A DNA stretch of 64,000 nucleotides from Aeriscardovia aeriphila. Its GTDB lineage: Bacteria > Actinomycetota > Actinomycetes > Actinomycetales > Bifidobacteriaceae. The notes below the pieces were generated by a model, which searched no databases, was not told the origin of the DNA, and saw only the letters and a program-made list of their open reading frames with translations. Made by a program: the position numbers and the translations under genes. This document shows positions 1 to 8,566 of this stretch, one piece after another. The DNA lies in NCBI RefSeq assembly GCF_002259595.1, contig NZ_MWWU01000003.1:1-64000 (forward strand). The letters run 5' to 3'. The first letter of the stretch is position 1, and every line of letters starts with the position of its first letter.

Positions 1-2295
1 AAGCTTCGCAAGGCTGTACCCTCTATTCGTGGAGGTGCTCACGTCACCAGCCCGGATGCGGAAGGCACGTACAAGGCTTTGGAGAAATACTCCACCGACC
101 TGACCAAGCAGGCACGTGAAGGCAAGCTCGACCCAGTGATCGGCCGCGACCGTGAAATTCGCCGCGTCATGCAAATTCTCGAGCGCCGCACGAAGAACAA
201 CCCTGTTCTCATCGGCGAAGCAGGCGTTGGTAAGACCGCCGTTGTGGAAGGCCTTGCCGAGCGTATCGTCTCCGGTGACGTTCCGACCGGCTTGAAGAAT
301 AAGCGTCTGGTCGCTCTCGACTTGGGTTCGATGGTGGCAGGCAGCAAGTACCGTGGCGAGTTTGAGGAGCGTTTCAAGGCTGTTCTCAACGAAATCCGTC
401 AGTCGGATGGTAACGTCATCGCCTTCATCGATGAGATTCACACCATTGTGGGAGCAGGCGCTGCCGAAGGCTCGATGGACGCTGGCAACATGCTCAAGCC
501 GATGCTCGCTCGTGGCGAGATCCGCATGATCGGCGCAACAACCCTCGACGAATACCGCGAAAACATTGAGAAGGACCCCGCTTTGGAGCGCCGCTTCCAG
601 CAAGTTTTCGTCGGCGAGCCTAGCGTGGAGGACACTATCGCCATTCTGCGCGGTTTGAAGCGTCGTTATGAGGCTCACCACAAGGTGACTATCGGCGACG
701 ATGCTCTTGTTGCCGCAGCAACACTGTCAAACCGCTACATCACCGGCCGTCAGCTTCCTGATAAGGCCATCGACCTCGTCGACGAAGCTGCTGCACACCT
801 GCGCATGGAGCTTGACAGTCAACCAGAGGAGATTGATGAGCTTTCTCGCACTGTCACGCGCTTGCAAATGGAGCAAATGCAGTTGAAGAAGGCCACTGAC
901 CCTGCTTCTCAAGAGCGTTTGGAAAAGCTCGAACAAGAGCTTGCCGACACCAAGGAGAAGCTCGCTGGTTTGAATGCTCGTTGGGCAAAGGAAAAAGGCG
1001 AACGCGAAAAGGTAGGCGACTTGCGTGCACGCTTGGACGCTGCTCGCGTTCAGGCCGATAAGGCTACTCGTGAGGGTGATTTGAGCACTGCTTCGCGCAT
1101 TCTCTATGGTGAAATTCCTGAGATTCAGAAGCAGTTGCAGCAAGCTCAAGAGCAAACCTCTGGCACTGATTCCAGCACTGGCAACAGCACTGATTCCAGC
1201 GAACACGCTTCCAACGGCGCATCTCAAGGTGCGCCTCAAGAAGAGCCGATGGTTCCTGACCATGTAGATGCGCAATCGGTAGCAGAGATTGTTTCTGATT
1301 GGACAGGCATTCCTGTGGGAAGGCTTAACCAGAGTGAAGATGAAAAGCTGCTTCATATGGATGCTGAACTGGCCAAGCATGTTGTCGGTCAGAAAGAAGC
1401 AATTGAGGCGGTGGCGAATGCTGTTCGTCGTGCTCGTGCTGGAGTTTCCGACCCGCATCGTCCTACTGGCTCGTTCCTCTTCCTGGGCCCTACTGGTGTT
1501 GGCAAGACGGAATTGGCAAAGGCTTTGGCTGGCTTCTTGTTCAATGATGAGAAGGCCATGGTTCGCATCGATATGTCCGAGTACATGGAGAAGGCGTCTG
1601 TGTCTCGCTTGATCGGTGCAACTCCTGGCTACATCGGTTATGAGGAAGGTGGTCAGCTCACTGAGGCTGTTCGTCGTCGTCCTTACTCTGTTGTTCTCTT
1701 CGATGAGGTGGAGAAGGCAAACCCGGAAGTGTTCAACCTTCTGTTGCAGGTGTTGGATGATGGCCGTTTGACGGATGGCCAGGGTCGCACGGTTGACTTC
1801 ACGAACACTATTCTCATCATGACGTCCAACTTGGGTGCTGAGTACCTGGTTCGTGACGATATGGATGAGGAAGCGAAGCGCAAGGCTGTGATGGACACTG
1901 TTCACGCTCACTTCAAGCCTGAGTTCTTGAACCGTTTGGATGAGATGATCGTGTTCAAGCCTCTGACGCAGGAAAACTTGTCGGCTATTGTCGACTTGCA
2001 GGTTGCTCAAGTGGCTAGCCATTTGACGGATCGTCGCATCAAGTTGTCGGTGAGCAAAGCTGCAAAGCAGTGGCTTGCGATGATGGGTTACGACCCTGCT
2101 TACGGTGCTCGTCCTCTGCGTCGCTTGGTACAAGTTCAGATTGGCAATCAGTTAGCAACTATGCTTCTGTCTGGCCAGATCCACGATGGCGACACCGTGT
2201 TTGTGGACCACACAGCTGACGAGGATAAGCTCACGCTGGTTTCCATGCCTGACGACCCGCTCTCTGCTCAGGCCGTGAACAAGATCGAAAGCTGA
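1..2295 (+). CDS. clpB: ATP-dependent chaperone ClpB, 5' end outside the window
   Basis: Disaggregase of the Hsp100 family, which works with DnaK to pull proteins out of aggregates in the cytoplasm. The reading frame is open from the first base, so the N-terminal domain and start codon lie upstream; 764 residues are visible. Two AAA+ modules are seen: Walker A GEAGVGKT near visible residue 72 and GPTGVGKT near residue 496. Between them lies the coiled-coil middle domain (residues about 290-390), which separates ClpB from ClpA and ClpC. A Ser/Thr/Asn-rich stretch near residues 385-415 joins the middle domain to the second ATPase and is longer than usual. Transcription ends at a hairpin just downstream. 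Family assignment is certain. Confidence 0.97.
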   Translation, partial: KLRKAVPSIRGGAHVTSPDAEGTYKALEKYSTDLTKQAREGKLDPVIGRDREIRRVMQILERRTKNNPVLIGEAGVGKTAVVEGLAERIVSGDVPTGLKNKRLVALDLGSMVAGSKYRGEFEERFKAVLNEIRQSDGNVIAFIDEIHTIVGAGAAEGSMDAGNMLKPMLARGEIRMIGATTLDEYRENIEKDPALERRFQQVFVGEPSVEDTIAILRGLKRRYEAHHKVTIGDDALVAAATLSNRYITGRQLPDKAIDLVDEAAAHLRMELDSQPEEIDELSRTVTRLQMEQMQLKKATDPASQERLEKLEQELADTKEKLAGLNARWAKEKGEREKVGDLRARLDAARVQADKATREGDLSTASRILYGEIPEIQKQLQQAQEQTSGTDSSTGNSTDSSEHASNGASQGAPQEEPMVPDHVDAQSVAEIVSDWTGIPVGRLNQSEDEKLLHMDAELAKHVVGQKEAIEAVANAVRRARAGVSDPHRPTGSFLFLGPTGVGKTELAKALAGFLFNDEKAMVRIDMSEYMEKASVSRLIGATPGYIGYEEGGQLTEAVRRRPYSVVLFDEVEKANPEVFNLLLQVLDDGRLTDGQGRTVDFTNTILIMTSNLGAEYLVRDDMDEEAKRKAVMDTVHAHFKPEFLNRLDEMIVFKPLTQENLSAIVDLQVAQVASHLTDRRIKLSVSKAAKQWLAMMGYDPAYGARPLRRLVQVQIGNQLATMLLSGQIHDGDTVFVDHTADEDKLTLVSMPDDPLSAQAVNKIES

Positions 2296-2353
2296 GTAAG
2301 CCTCACAGCTTTCACTCGCCTGCGCGCGTGAGCTCACAGCGTCGCACGTTTTC

Positions 2354-2412
2354 AGCTCCCTTCTTTCTCTTCGGGTTACTCCAGAGGGAAATGTGAGGGA
2401 GCTTTTTCTTTG
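2354..2412 (+). terminator. Rho-independent terminator of clpB
   Basis: Arms AGCTCCCT (2354-2361) and AGGGAGCT (2396-2403) flank a long loop and are followed by a T run. The hairpin lies about 60 bases past the clpB stop. Confidence 0.75.
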
Positions 2413-2504
2413 CCTCATTTACAATGTTGTACGATAAGGGTTTCGCGGTGCCCTTCCATCAATTCTGCCCGCAGAAGAGAGAAACCTTTATTGAAAGGTG
2501 AATT

Positions 2505-3404
2505 ATGCGCTACAACGTTGTAGAGAAAAACGGTTTTACCATTTTCTACCGCGAAGCTGGTGACCCGAACAAACCGGCATTCTTGCTGCTGCACGGTTTT
2601 CCGAGCACTAGCCATTACTTTAGAAAGCTCATGCCTATTCTGTCTGAGCATTTCCACGTCATTGCCCCTGACCTTCCTGGTTTTGGTCAGACTATCGAGC
2701 CGGAAAGTTTTATCTACTCCTTTGATAATCTGGTGAACTTCACCGAAGCTTTCACCAAGGAGCTTGGCCTGAAGCACTTCTACCTCTACGTTTTCGACTA
2801 TTCTGTTCCGATTGGCTTTGAGTTTGCCACCCGTCACCCCGATGCTGTGGACGGCATCGTCGTGCAAAACGGTACGATTTACGTCGAAGGTTTAGGCGAA
2901 CTGTTCACTGAACTCAAGGATTATTGGGCTAACCCTACTCCTGCGAAAAGGCGACGCTACGAACATGCGTATTCAGACAACATTATTCGCCATTACTACG
3001 AAATTGGGGAAAAGCCAGGTTCTATCAGCCCCGATGGGTGGTCTTTGGACGAGTTCTATTCTCTGCGTCACCGCAACTTTGCTCACGCTCAGAATGACCT
3101 CATCTTTGACTTCCGCTCCAACCTGATGAACTATCAGCGCATGCAAGATTATGTTCGTCACTACCAGCCTCGCGTTCTGGCAATCTTTGGTAAGAATGAC
3201 CCTGCGTACACAATGCCGGGAGCTTACGCCTTTGCCAAAGACGATAGAAACGCGCAGGTCTTCCCTATTGACGGCGGCCATTTCGCCTTGGAAGCTCATT
3301 CTCCTGAAATTGCTGAGATTATCATTCGTGAGTTTGTCAGCCGCGAAGCAGGTGACGCTGTTCACCGCGCTGCCTTGACCTTGGGTGAGGCGACGGAGAG
3401 CTAG
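2505..3404 (+). CDS. alpha/beta hydrolase of the epoxide hydrolase / haloalkane dehalogenase type
   Basis: 299-residue cytoplasmic alpha/beta-hydrolase fold enzyme with no signal peptide. The oxyanion motif HGFPS starts at H30. The nucleophile elbow reads V-F-D-Y-S with aspartate at D98 instead of the serine of esterases, which is the pattern of epoxide hydrolases and haloalkane dehalogenases. The remaining triad candidates are D232 (GKNDPA) and H259 (GGHFALEAH). The ATG follows GAAAGGTGAATT, a reasonable ribosome binding site. It stands alone between the clpB terminator and a membrane-protein operon, so the substrate cannot be inferred. Confidence 0.85.
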   Translation: MRYNVVEKNGFTIFYREAGDPNKPAFLLLHGFPSTSHYFRKLMPILSEHFHVIAPDLPGFGQTIEPESFIYSFDNLVNFTEAFTKELGLKHFYLYVFDYSVPIGFEFATRHPDAVDGIVVQNGTIYVEGLGELFTELKDYWANPTPAKRRRYEHAYSDNIIRHYYEIGEKPGSISPDGWSLDEFYSLRHRNFAHAQNDLIFDFRSNLMNYQRMQDYVRHYQPRVLAIFGKNDPAYTMPGAYAFAKDDRNAQVFPIDGGHFALEAHSPEIAEIIIREFVSREAGDAVHRAALTLGEATES

Positions 3405-3504
3405 CCTTTCTCGCATTCCTTGAGATTTTCAGGCCGTTGCCACAGGTTTCAACTTGAGTATTGGTGAGTCTACGAAGCCTCGGGCACAGAAATGAGCAGA
3501 TGTC

Positions 3505-4278
3505 ATGGTCTATTCCGAATCTTCCGATGAAGCAGTGCAAGCTCTGGTCGACACTTTTGCTTCGGCAACCCCTCCGCGCACACCACGGTGGAAGAGGTGG
3601 GCGAAAAACCATCAGGTTGTGCTTGCTGTAGGCTTTTTTGCAACGCTCATCCTCATTGCTGCAGCAATCATTGCCACACTCGTCATCAACTACCACAAGT
3701 CTTCTCTCGGTGTTGAAACTCTTGATTTGCAGCTGTCAAGCAAGCAAGTTTCCACTCTGGAAAAAGGCTTAAACCGCAAGATTACCAGCACGCCACAGCT
3801 TCCCCAAGTGCATGCAGAAATCCATTCGGAACTTACTTTGACGACTTCTGCTTCCCCGCAATCTACTCAAGATGTCGCTCAATCGGAGAAGCTGTTTGCC
3901 ATGGTTGCCTCCGGCTCAGTCAACGCTTTCCTGACTCCTTCGAGTAATCTCGACGTCACTGCAGGCAACAAACTTCTCACTCCCATTGCCGAAGTTGCAA
4001 CGCCAGAGCAAATGCAGGAACTTTCCCAATCTGGGCTGTTACTCGATGCTGAGGGAAAGCTCACGCACGAGCTTTCAACAACAGGTTCACACAAAGCCGT
4101 GGCTATTGCTTTGGATACCACTGCAGTGTGGAAAAGCATTGATGGGCCGAAGAATGCCGTGTTTATTTTTGCCAATGTGCAGAAAGGAAAGCAGCTTCCG
4201 CGTGCAGCGATGGAATACTTCGCAGGCCTTTCTTCTGCTACTTCCTCGAATGCTGACGATTCTTCCAATTCACAGTGA
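3505..4278 (+). CDS. hypothetical single-pass membrane protein
   Basis: 257 residues, family not recognised. A charged cytoplasmic N-terminus (about 35 residues) precedes one hydrophobic segment at about residues 38-64. The rest is a mainly polar, presumably extracytoplasmic domain ending in a Ser/Asn/Asp tail. No catalytic motif is visible. The stop lies five bases before the start of the following YesL-family gene, so the two are almost certainly co-transcribed and perhaps translationally coupled. The ribosome binding site at the chosen ATG is weak. Confidence 0.7.
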   Translation: MVYSESSDEAVQALVDTFASATPPRTPRWKRWAKNHQVVLAVGFFATLILIAAAIIATLVINYHKSSLGVETLDLQLSSKQVSTLEKGLNRKITSTPQLPQVHAEIHSELTLTTSASPQSTQDVAQSEKLFAMVASGSVNAFLTPSSNLDVTAGNKLLTPIAEVATPEQMQELSQSGLLLDAEGKLTHELSTTGSHKAVAIALDTTAVWKSIDGPKNAVFIFANVQKGKQLPRAAMEYFAGLSSATSSNADDSSNSQ

Positions 4279-4283
4279 GGTGA

Positions 4284-4973
4284 ATGATGAGCCGCATTGC
4301 TCAGATGTATGAATTTGCGTGCCGCGTGGTTCTTCTTGTTCTCGTGGTTCACATTGCTTTTCTCGTGTTCAGCCTCGCCGGACTGGTAATCTTGGGCGTT
4401 TTCCCAGCCTTTTCCGCGACTATCGCGACGTATCGAGCTTGGGTGAGGGACGTGAAAGATCGGCGCTGGAGCGTCAAGCAAACCTGGAAACTCTTCTTCC
4501 GTTTTTGGAAAGACGACCTGGTGTGGGCGAATATTCTCGGCTATCCGCTCACTTTGATCGCCGTTTTTCTCTTCGTCGATTACATGCTGGTCAACAACAA
4601 TTACTTGGGCGCGCCAACGTATGCTGTGTCGGGAATCTTGTTGCTGCTCAACGTGGTGTACTCGCTATTCGCAACGCTCGTGTGGGTTGTTCGCGCGAAT
4701 TTCGATGAGGATTTCTTCTGGATTCTCAAGCAAACGCTGACTTTGGTCATCGTTCGGCCACTGTGCTCGCTGATGCTCATGATTGTGCTGCTTTTGGTGC
4801 TGTTCAGTTACGCGAAATGGCCTGGTTTAGCTCTTGCTTTTGGCACCTCTGTCCCGCTGTTCGCCGTTGTCGTGGTCGTTTATTCTTTCGCCAGATTGCC
4901 AGGAATGGATATTCACGTGTTGGAACCCAACCCTAAGTTCGCCAAGAAACGTAACCAGCAGCGCAGCCTGTAA
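4284..4973 (+). CDS. YesL/DUF624 family membrane protein
   Basis: 229-residue polytopic membrane protein with about five hydrophobic segments. It matches the DUF624 (YesL) family, whose members are usually encoded beside carbohydrate ABC transporters and glycosidases and whose molecular role is unsettled. It is a clear paralogue of the YesL gene at 52314-53039: both share the N-terminal aromatic-rich helix, the middle R-x-W-x-V-K segment and the C-terminal PGMD-x-HV-x-EP motif. Here it has no sugar genes beside it but sits directly behind a hypothetical membrane protein. The ATG is preceded by GTGAGGTGA. Confidence 0.85.
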   Translation: MMSRIAQMYEFACRVVLLVLVVHIAFLVFSLAGLVILGVFPAFSATIATYRAWVRDVKDRRWSVKQTWKLFFRFWKDDLVWANILGYPLTLIAVFLFVDYMLVNNNYLGAPTYAVSGILLLLNVVYSLFATLVWVVRANFDEDFFWILKQTLTLVIVRPLCSLMLMIVLLLVLFSYAKWPGLALAFGTSVPLFAVVVVVYSFARLPGMDIHVLEPNPKFAKKRNQQRSL

Positions 4974-5029
4974 AGTAACCAGCACAGCTCAGATGTGCAC
5001 ACCACATGCTTATTGTGCATACCACGCTG

Positions 5030-5464
5030 TTAGTTCAACCGTTTAACAAACCAGTGTTGTGAACCAGTGAGCGGGTAATTCTCAATTCTGCCAATCTCGT
5101 GATAACCGAAACGAGGGTAGAAAAGCTTGCCTTGGAAGCCAAAAGTGTTGAGCAGAACGTGCCGAGCTCCTGCCTGCTGACCAGCTTTCTCCATACGCTC
5201 AAGCAGAAGCGAGCCCCATCCTTGCTGACGGTACTCAGCTGCTACAACAAGGTATTCCACCTCAAGCCACTGGCCAAAAACCTCGCCATACACTCCTCCA
5301 ACAAGCTTTCCCTGGTCTGTCAACCACACGGCAAGCTCGTGGCTTTCTTTCGTCTCAAAATGGTCGCGGTTAAAGTCACGCAGCATGAGGTGAATGTGTT
5401 GCGTCGGAGCTTGAGCATAGCTGTGAGCAAGGTGACAGGATAACTCCAGATTTCCACTGCGCAC
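5030..5464 (-). CDS. GNAT-family N-acetyltransferase
   Basis: 144-residue acetyl-CoA-dependent acetyltransferase. The acetyl-CoA loop is visible as YRQQGWGSLLLERME, followed by the typical beta-strand HVLLNTFGFQGKLFYPRFGY of GNAT proteins that act on small molecules or N-termini. The start is GTG three bases past the stop of the upstream FAH-GNAT fusion gene, so the two form an operon. The ending region is convergent with the YesL gene. The substrate is unknown. Confidence 0.85.
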   Translation of the reverse strand: MRSGNLELSCHLAHSYAQAPTQHIHLMLRDFNRDHFETKESHELAVWLTDQGKLVGGVYGEVFGQWLEVEYLVVAAEYRQQGWGSLLLERMEKAGQQAGARHVLLNTFGFQGKLFYPRFGYHEIGRIENYPLTGSQHWFVKRLN

Positions 5465-5467
5465 ACT

Positions 5468-6994
5468 CTACTCTTCAACAGCTGTGCGTTGCGCAAGAAA
5501 ATCTGCTCGCGTCAGCTGCATCGAGGTAGAGCCATAAGTAAGGCCCGCAAACTCGAATGCTTCACTCTCATACCCCACAGGAAGGAAACCTAGTTGATCG
5601 TAGAGTTTGCGTGCTGTGGGATTATGGTCATACACTTCGAGGCTGATCAGGGACAGCCCGCGTTCAAAACCGTAAGCTATCAGAGCACTTAACGCTTCTC
5701 GCCCGTAGCCCTGCGCTCGCCACTGTGGGGCAATATACGCGCGAAGGTTGCAACTGTTGGTCTCAGCGTCATAATCGTTGAGAACAACCTCTCCGATAAC
5801 AACGTCATGGAGGACGATAGCAAACATCGCTCGCTGCTCGTCTGCGGCGAAGCCTTGGTAAGCCTGTTTCACCTCGTCACCAGACCATGGCAGTTGAACA
5901 CCATGGTCTGTGATGCTCACAGGTACGCCCGTGAGAAGGAGACCATACCAGTCTGTTTTCATGTACTCGTAGAGTGTGAGCCCGTCAGCGACGGTGATTG
6001 GACGCAGCACGAGCCGTGAAGTAGTCAGTGGCTGGCGAGGGTGGAAAATGCGCATGTCATTTTCCTTCGCAGGAGAGGTGGGTGCACTGATAATCAAGTC
6101 GTCGTCCTCTTCGTCGTCGCCACGTTCAGCGACAACAACATTGCGAAGAGAGCCAATTCCTGCGACTGTGACGACTGCTTCATCACCAGGGTGGAGCTCG
6201 CCAGTAGGGTCTGCGCAACCAGTGAGAATCATGTCGCCAGGCAGCAGTGTGGCAAATTGAGAGATGAAGCTGACCTGTTGAGCGATGGAATGGAGAAGGT
6301 GGGCAGTGTTGCCTCGTGCTGCAGGCTGATCTTCACCGTTGAGGCTGAAGGAAATGTCAGCATTGGTAGGGTCGAGGTCTGTTTCAATCCATGGGCCAAT
6401 TGGGCAGGCCGTGTCGAAACCTTTCGAACGCACGAGGAAGGGGTCGTCACCTTTCACGTCGTAAGCGGTGACGTCGTTGACGCAGGTGTAGCCCAGAACG
6501 TACTTCAAAGCGTCTTTTTCGCTGACGTTACGAGCCATGCGGCCCATGACCGCGCAGACTTCGGCTTCAAAATGAATGCTTCCTGCCCAGTGTGGGAAAA
6601 CGATGGGATCATCTGGTCCGCAAATTGAAGTGGACGGCTTCATGAAGAGCAGCATCCGCTCGGCAGGCTCTTCAGCAGTTGAGGCTTGCGCGACTGGCTG
6701 CTCACTATCGGCTGGAGCCTGGCCACCAGCTTGTTCGCTGCTCGGTTTGCGGTAGTTTTTCATCACGCCGTACACTTTGGACGGCAGAAGTGGTGCAAGC
6801 AGGCGGATTCCTTCGCCCTCTACGGGGTAGCGCTTACCTGTCAGGCTGACTTGTTGGGTGGAGAGCGGGTAGCCGTTGAGTTCGATCAGGTAGTCTTTTC
6901 CATCAGTTTTATCGGTGTTCACAAAGGCGTAGCGCGGCTGGCTATCTGCCTTTTCACCGGTTTTCACAAAGCGAGCAATTCTCATGCTTCTCAT
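5468..6994 (-). CDS. fused fumarylacetoacetate-hydrolase-family / GNAT acetyltransferase protein
   Basis: 508 residues with two enzyme modules. Residues about 50-310 form an FAH-superfamily domain (metal-binding HFEAEVCAVMGR, then DVTAYD and LLPGDMILTGCADPTG), as in acylpyruvases and 2-hydroxyhepta-diene-dioate isomerases. A Glu/Asp-rich linker leads to a GNAT domain at about residues 325-490 (WRAQGYGREALSALIAYGFERG). A methionine at the linker (codon starting at 6055) is preceded by AAGGAAAATGAC, so the GNAT module might also be made separately. The FAH part carries an extra Ala/Gln/Pro-rich insert near residues 85-110. The start at 6994 versus the ATG at 6985 is undecided because neither has a strong ribosome binding site. 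Confidence 0.82.
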   Translation of the reverse strand: MRSMRIARFVKTGEKADSQPRYAFVNTDKTDGKDYLIELNGYPLSTQQVSLTGKRYPVEGEGIRLLAPLLPSKVYGVMKNYRKPSSEQAGGQAPADSEQPVAQASTAEEPAERMLLFMKPSTSICGPDDPIVFPHWAGSIHFEAEVCAVMGRMARNVSEKDALKYVLGYTCVNDVTAYDVKGDDPFLVRSKGFDTACPIGPWIETDLDPTNADISFSLNGEDQPAARGNTAHLLHSIAQQVSFISQFATLLPGDMILTGCADPTGELHPGDEAVVTVAGIGSLRNVVVAERGDDEEDDDLIISAPTSPAKENDMRIFHPRQPLTTSRLVLRPITVADGLTLYEYMKTDWYGLLLTGVPVSITDHGVQLPWSGDEVKQAYQGFAADEQRAMFAIVLHDVVIGEVVLNDYDAETNSCNLRAYIAPQWRAQGYGREALSALIAYGFERGLSLISLEVYDHNPTARKLYDQLGFLPVGYESEAFEFAGLTYGSTSMQLTRADFLAQRTAVEE

Positions 6995-7038
6995 TCTAGT
7001 TGGAACGCTTGGCTAACTGCGAACCTTGGAGATGCACG

Positions 7039-7515
7039 TCACATATGGGCCTGTGCTAGATGGAAGACCAATGGACGCGTTCCTCCGAAGGAGACGTAGG
7101 CTGTCTCTGGGTTTACCGGAATCCCGAATATGCGATCTACTTCAGGCATATCCCACTTCACGAAAATGGAATGCGGGTCGAGTGGAACATTGTCGGGTAC
7201 AGATTGCTGAATGACTCTCTTGTAGTCATCCATGCTGTTCGCGTTGACGTAAATTCGTCCTCGATAGCGAAATACTGTTATTCGAATCCGTCTTCGGGAG
7301 AACATTGCGATTATCGACTGCTGAGGAAGGTATACCACACCGAGTTGCTGCTGTTGAGTCTGTGCTAATCTTTGCGCTGCAGCAACTTGCGGATAGAGAG
7401 ACGTGCGCCCTGCCATGACGAGCGCCATGAGCTCAAGTATCAAGAGAACAGCAAGAACGCCTCTCAAGGAGTTAGTTTTTCCGTTTTTCTTTTCTGCGAC
7501 GCGATCAGTAACCAT
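7039..7515 (-). CDS. hypothetical membrane-anchored protein
   Basis: 158 residues, not recognised. A short basic N-terminus is followed by one hydrophobic helix (residues about 19-36), so it is probably anchored with the C-terminal domain outside. That domain is rich in Gln near the membrane and then in Arg, Tyr and Val beta-type sequence. The ATG has GAAGG seven bases upstream. It is divergent from the membrane protein at 7547 with only 31 bases between the start codons, so any shared promoters must overlap the coding starts. Confidence 0.65.
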   Translation of the reverse strand: MVTDRVAEKKNGKTNSLRGVLAVLLILELMALVMAGRTSLYPQVAAAQRLAQTQQQQLGVVYLPQQSIIAMFSRRRIRITVFRYRGRIYVNANSMDDYKRVIQQSVPDNVPLDPHSIFVKWDMPEVDRIFGIPVNPETAYVSFGGTRPLVFHLAQAHM

Positions 7516-7546
7516 AGCTAACCTTCAGAAGCGGTATTCTTGTTCC

Positions 7547-7969
7547 ATGCCTCATAATACGCGTCAAGCTGTAAAGCCTTCCCTCGCAGCTCACTCTTAC
7601 TATTCTTCGGTTTTCTGTTGGTGGTTGGGCCTCTTTTTTATGGCTCAAGCCGCTACAGAAGGGTTGGCACTACTCACGTCCCATGAGTTCAGCGAAAGAT
7701 TATCACTGCTCGAGACTCGTCATTTCCTGGTACTGCCCTCTCGCACGCTGTATTTCTTACTCTGCGCAATAGCTGGCTTCATTGTTTGGCTCGTTTGCTC
7801 CCATTATTCGAAGATTGTTCATCGCAGCCAACCGAGACTTTTCTCTAACACGCTACTGTGCAGTATGACAATCTTTATTCTGGGGTTGTGTGCTGCTTCG
7901 ATTGTTTTCCATACAGCAGCTCTGAGCATAGCTGCGTTATGGATGCACGCTCCGATTATAGTTTCTTAG
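7547..7969 (+). CDS. hypothetical polytopic membrane protein
   Basis: 140 residues with about three hydrophobic helices; no family recognised. Codon use and composition look coding, and it is followed after 11 bases by a second small membrane protein, so the pair is likely an operon. The ATG at 7547 was chosen to avoid overlap with the divergent gene. An in-frame ATG at 7403 would add 48 basic residues antisense to that gene and is less likely. The ribosome binding site is poor. Confidence 0.55.
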   Translation: MPHNTRQAVKPSLAAHSYYSSVFCWWLGLFFMAQAATEGLALLTSHEFSERLSLLETRHFLVLPSRTLYFLLCAIAGFIVWLVCSHYSKIVHRSQPRLFSNTLLCSMTIFILGLCAASIVFHTAALSIAALWMHAPIIVS

Positions 7970-7980
7970 GAGAAGCGATC

Positions 7981-8490
7981 ATGCGTTTCAATACACAGGC
8001 ACGTTGGTATTTTTCTCTTTACGAAGCTCGCGCTTTTACTTCTTCTCAAGCGAGACTCGAGCAAGCTCTACGCCTTGATATATCAGGCTTTATTTCACTG
8101 TTCTGCGTATTCAGCGGTATCTACTTTATCTCTCCGTACGCATTCTTCCCTCAATGGGAGAATGATGTTGCGAACCACCATGTTTTTGGTGTCATGCTTA
8201 CAGATCATGTTTTCTTATATAAATTCATGGAATATGTAGCAATAAACTTACTGATTCTCTCTTGGTATGTTCGCTTTGAGGTACAACATACCAAAAAGCG
8301 CTTTCACAATCATCATTTCGCCACTTTTGACGAGTTGAACCCTCAATCCGTCATGTTTCCCATCGCCAATTCCTATGGTTTCTTCCGCCCTAGGTGGATG
8401 AACATTACGTATTACATGCTTGAGGTATACCTGTTCTATATGACTGCTGTAGCCATCAATCCATTCGCAATGATGAATCTGGTGAAGTAA
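7981..8490 (+). CDS. hypothetical polytopic membrane protein
   Basis: 169 residues, not recognised. Hydrophobic helices are visible near residues 33-52, 78-95 and the C-terminus, with aromatic-rich loops. The ATG at 7981 follows TTAGGAGAAGCGATC, a strong ribosome binding site. It is the second gene of a two-gene operon whose 3' end faces the DUF1906 gene across a large hairpin. Such small membrane proteins beside a cell-wall-hydrolase-like protein recall holin-like arrangements, but nothing in the sequence proves this. Confidence 0.65.
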   Translation: MRFNTQARWYFSLYEARAFTSSQARLEQALRLDISGFISLFCVFSGIYFISPYAFFPQWENDVANHHVFGVMLTDHVFLYKFMEYVAINLLILSWYVRFEVQHTKKRFHNHHFATFDELNPQSVMFPIANSYGFFRPRWMNITYYMLEVYLFYMTAVAINPFAMMNLVK

Positions 8491-8493
8491 TCA

Positions 8494-8540
8494 CGTGTTG
8501 TGTGTCATAGAAAGAGCATCTCTCTACAACACACAACACG
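8494..8540. terminator. bidirectional hairpin between convergent genes
   Basis: Perfect 12-base inverted repeat, CGTGTTGTGTGT (8494-8505) and ACACACAACACG (8529-8540), with a 23-base loop. No strong T run follows on either strand. It separates the convergent small-membrane-protein operon and the DUF1906 gene. Confidence 0.6.
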
Positions 8541-8566
8541 AGAAACTGTTCACATAAGTTAACTTC

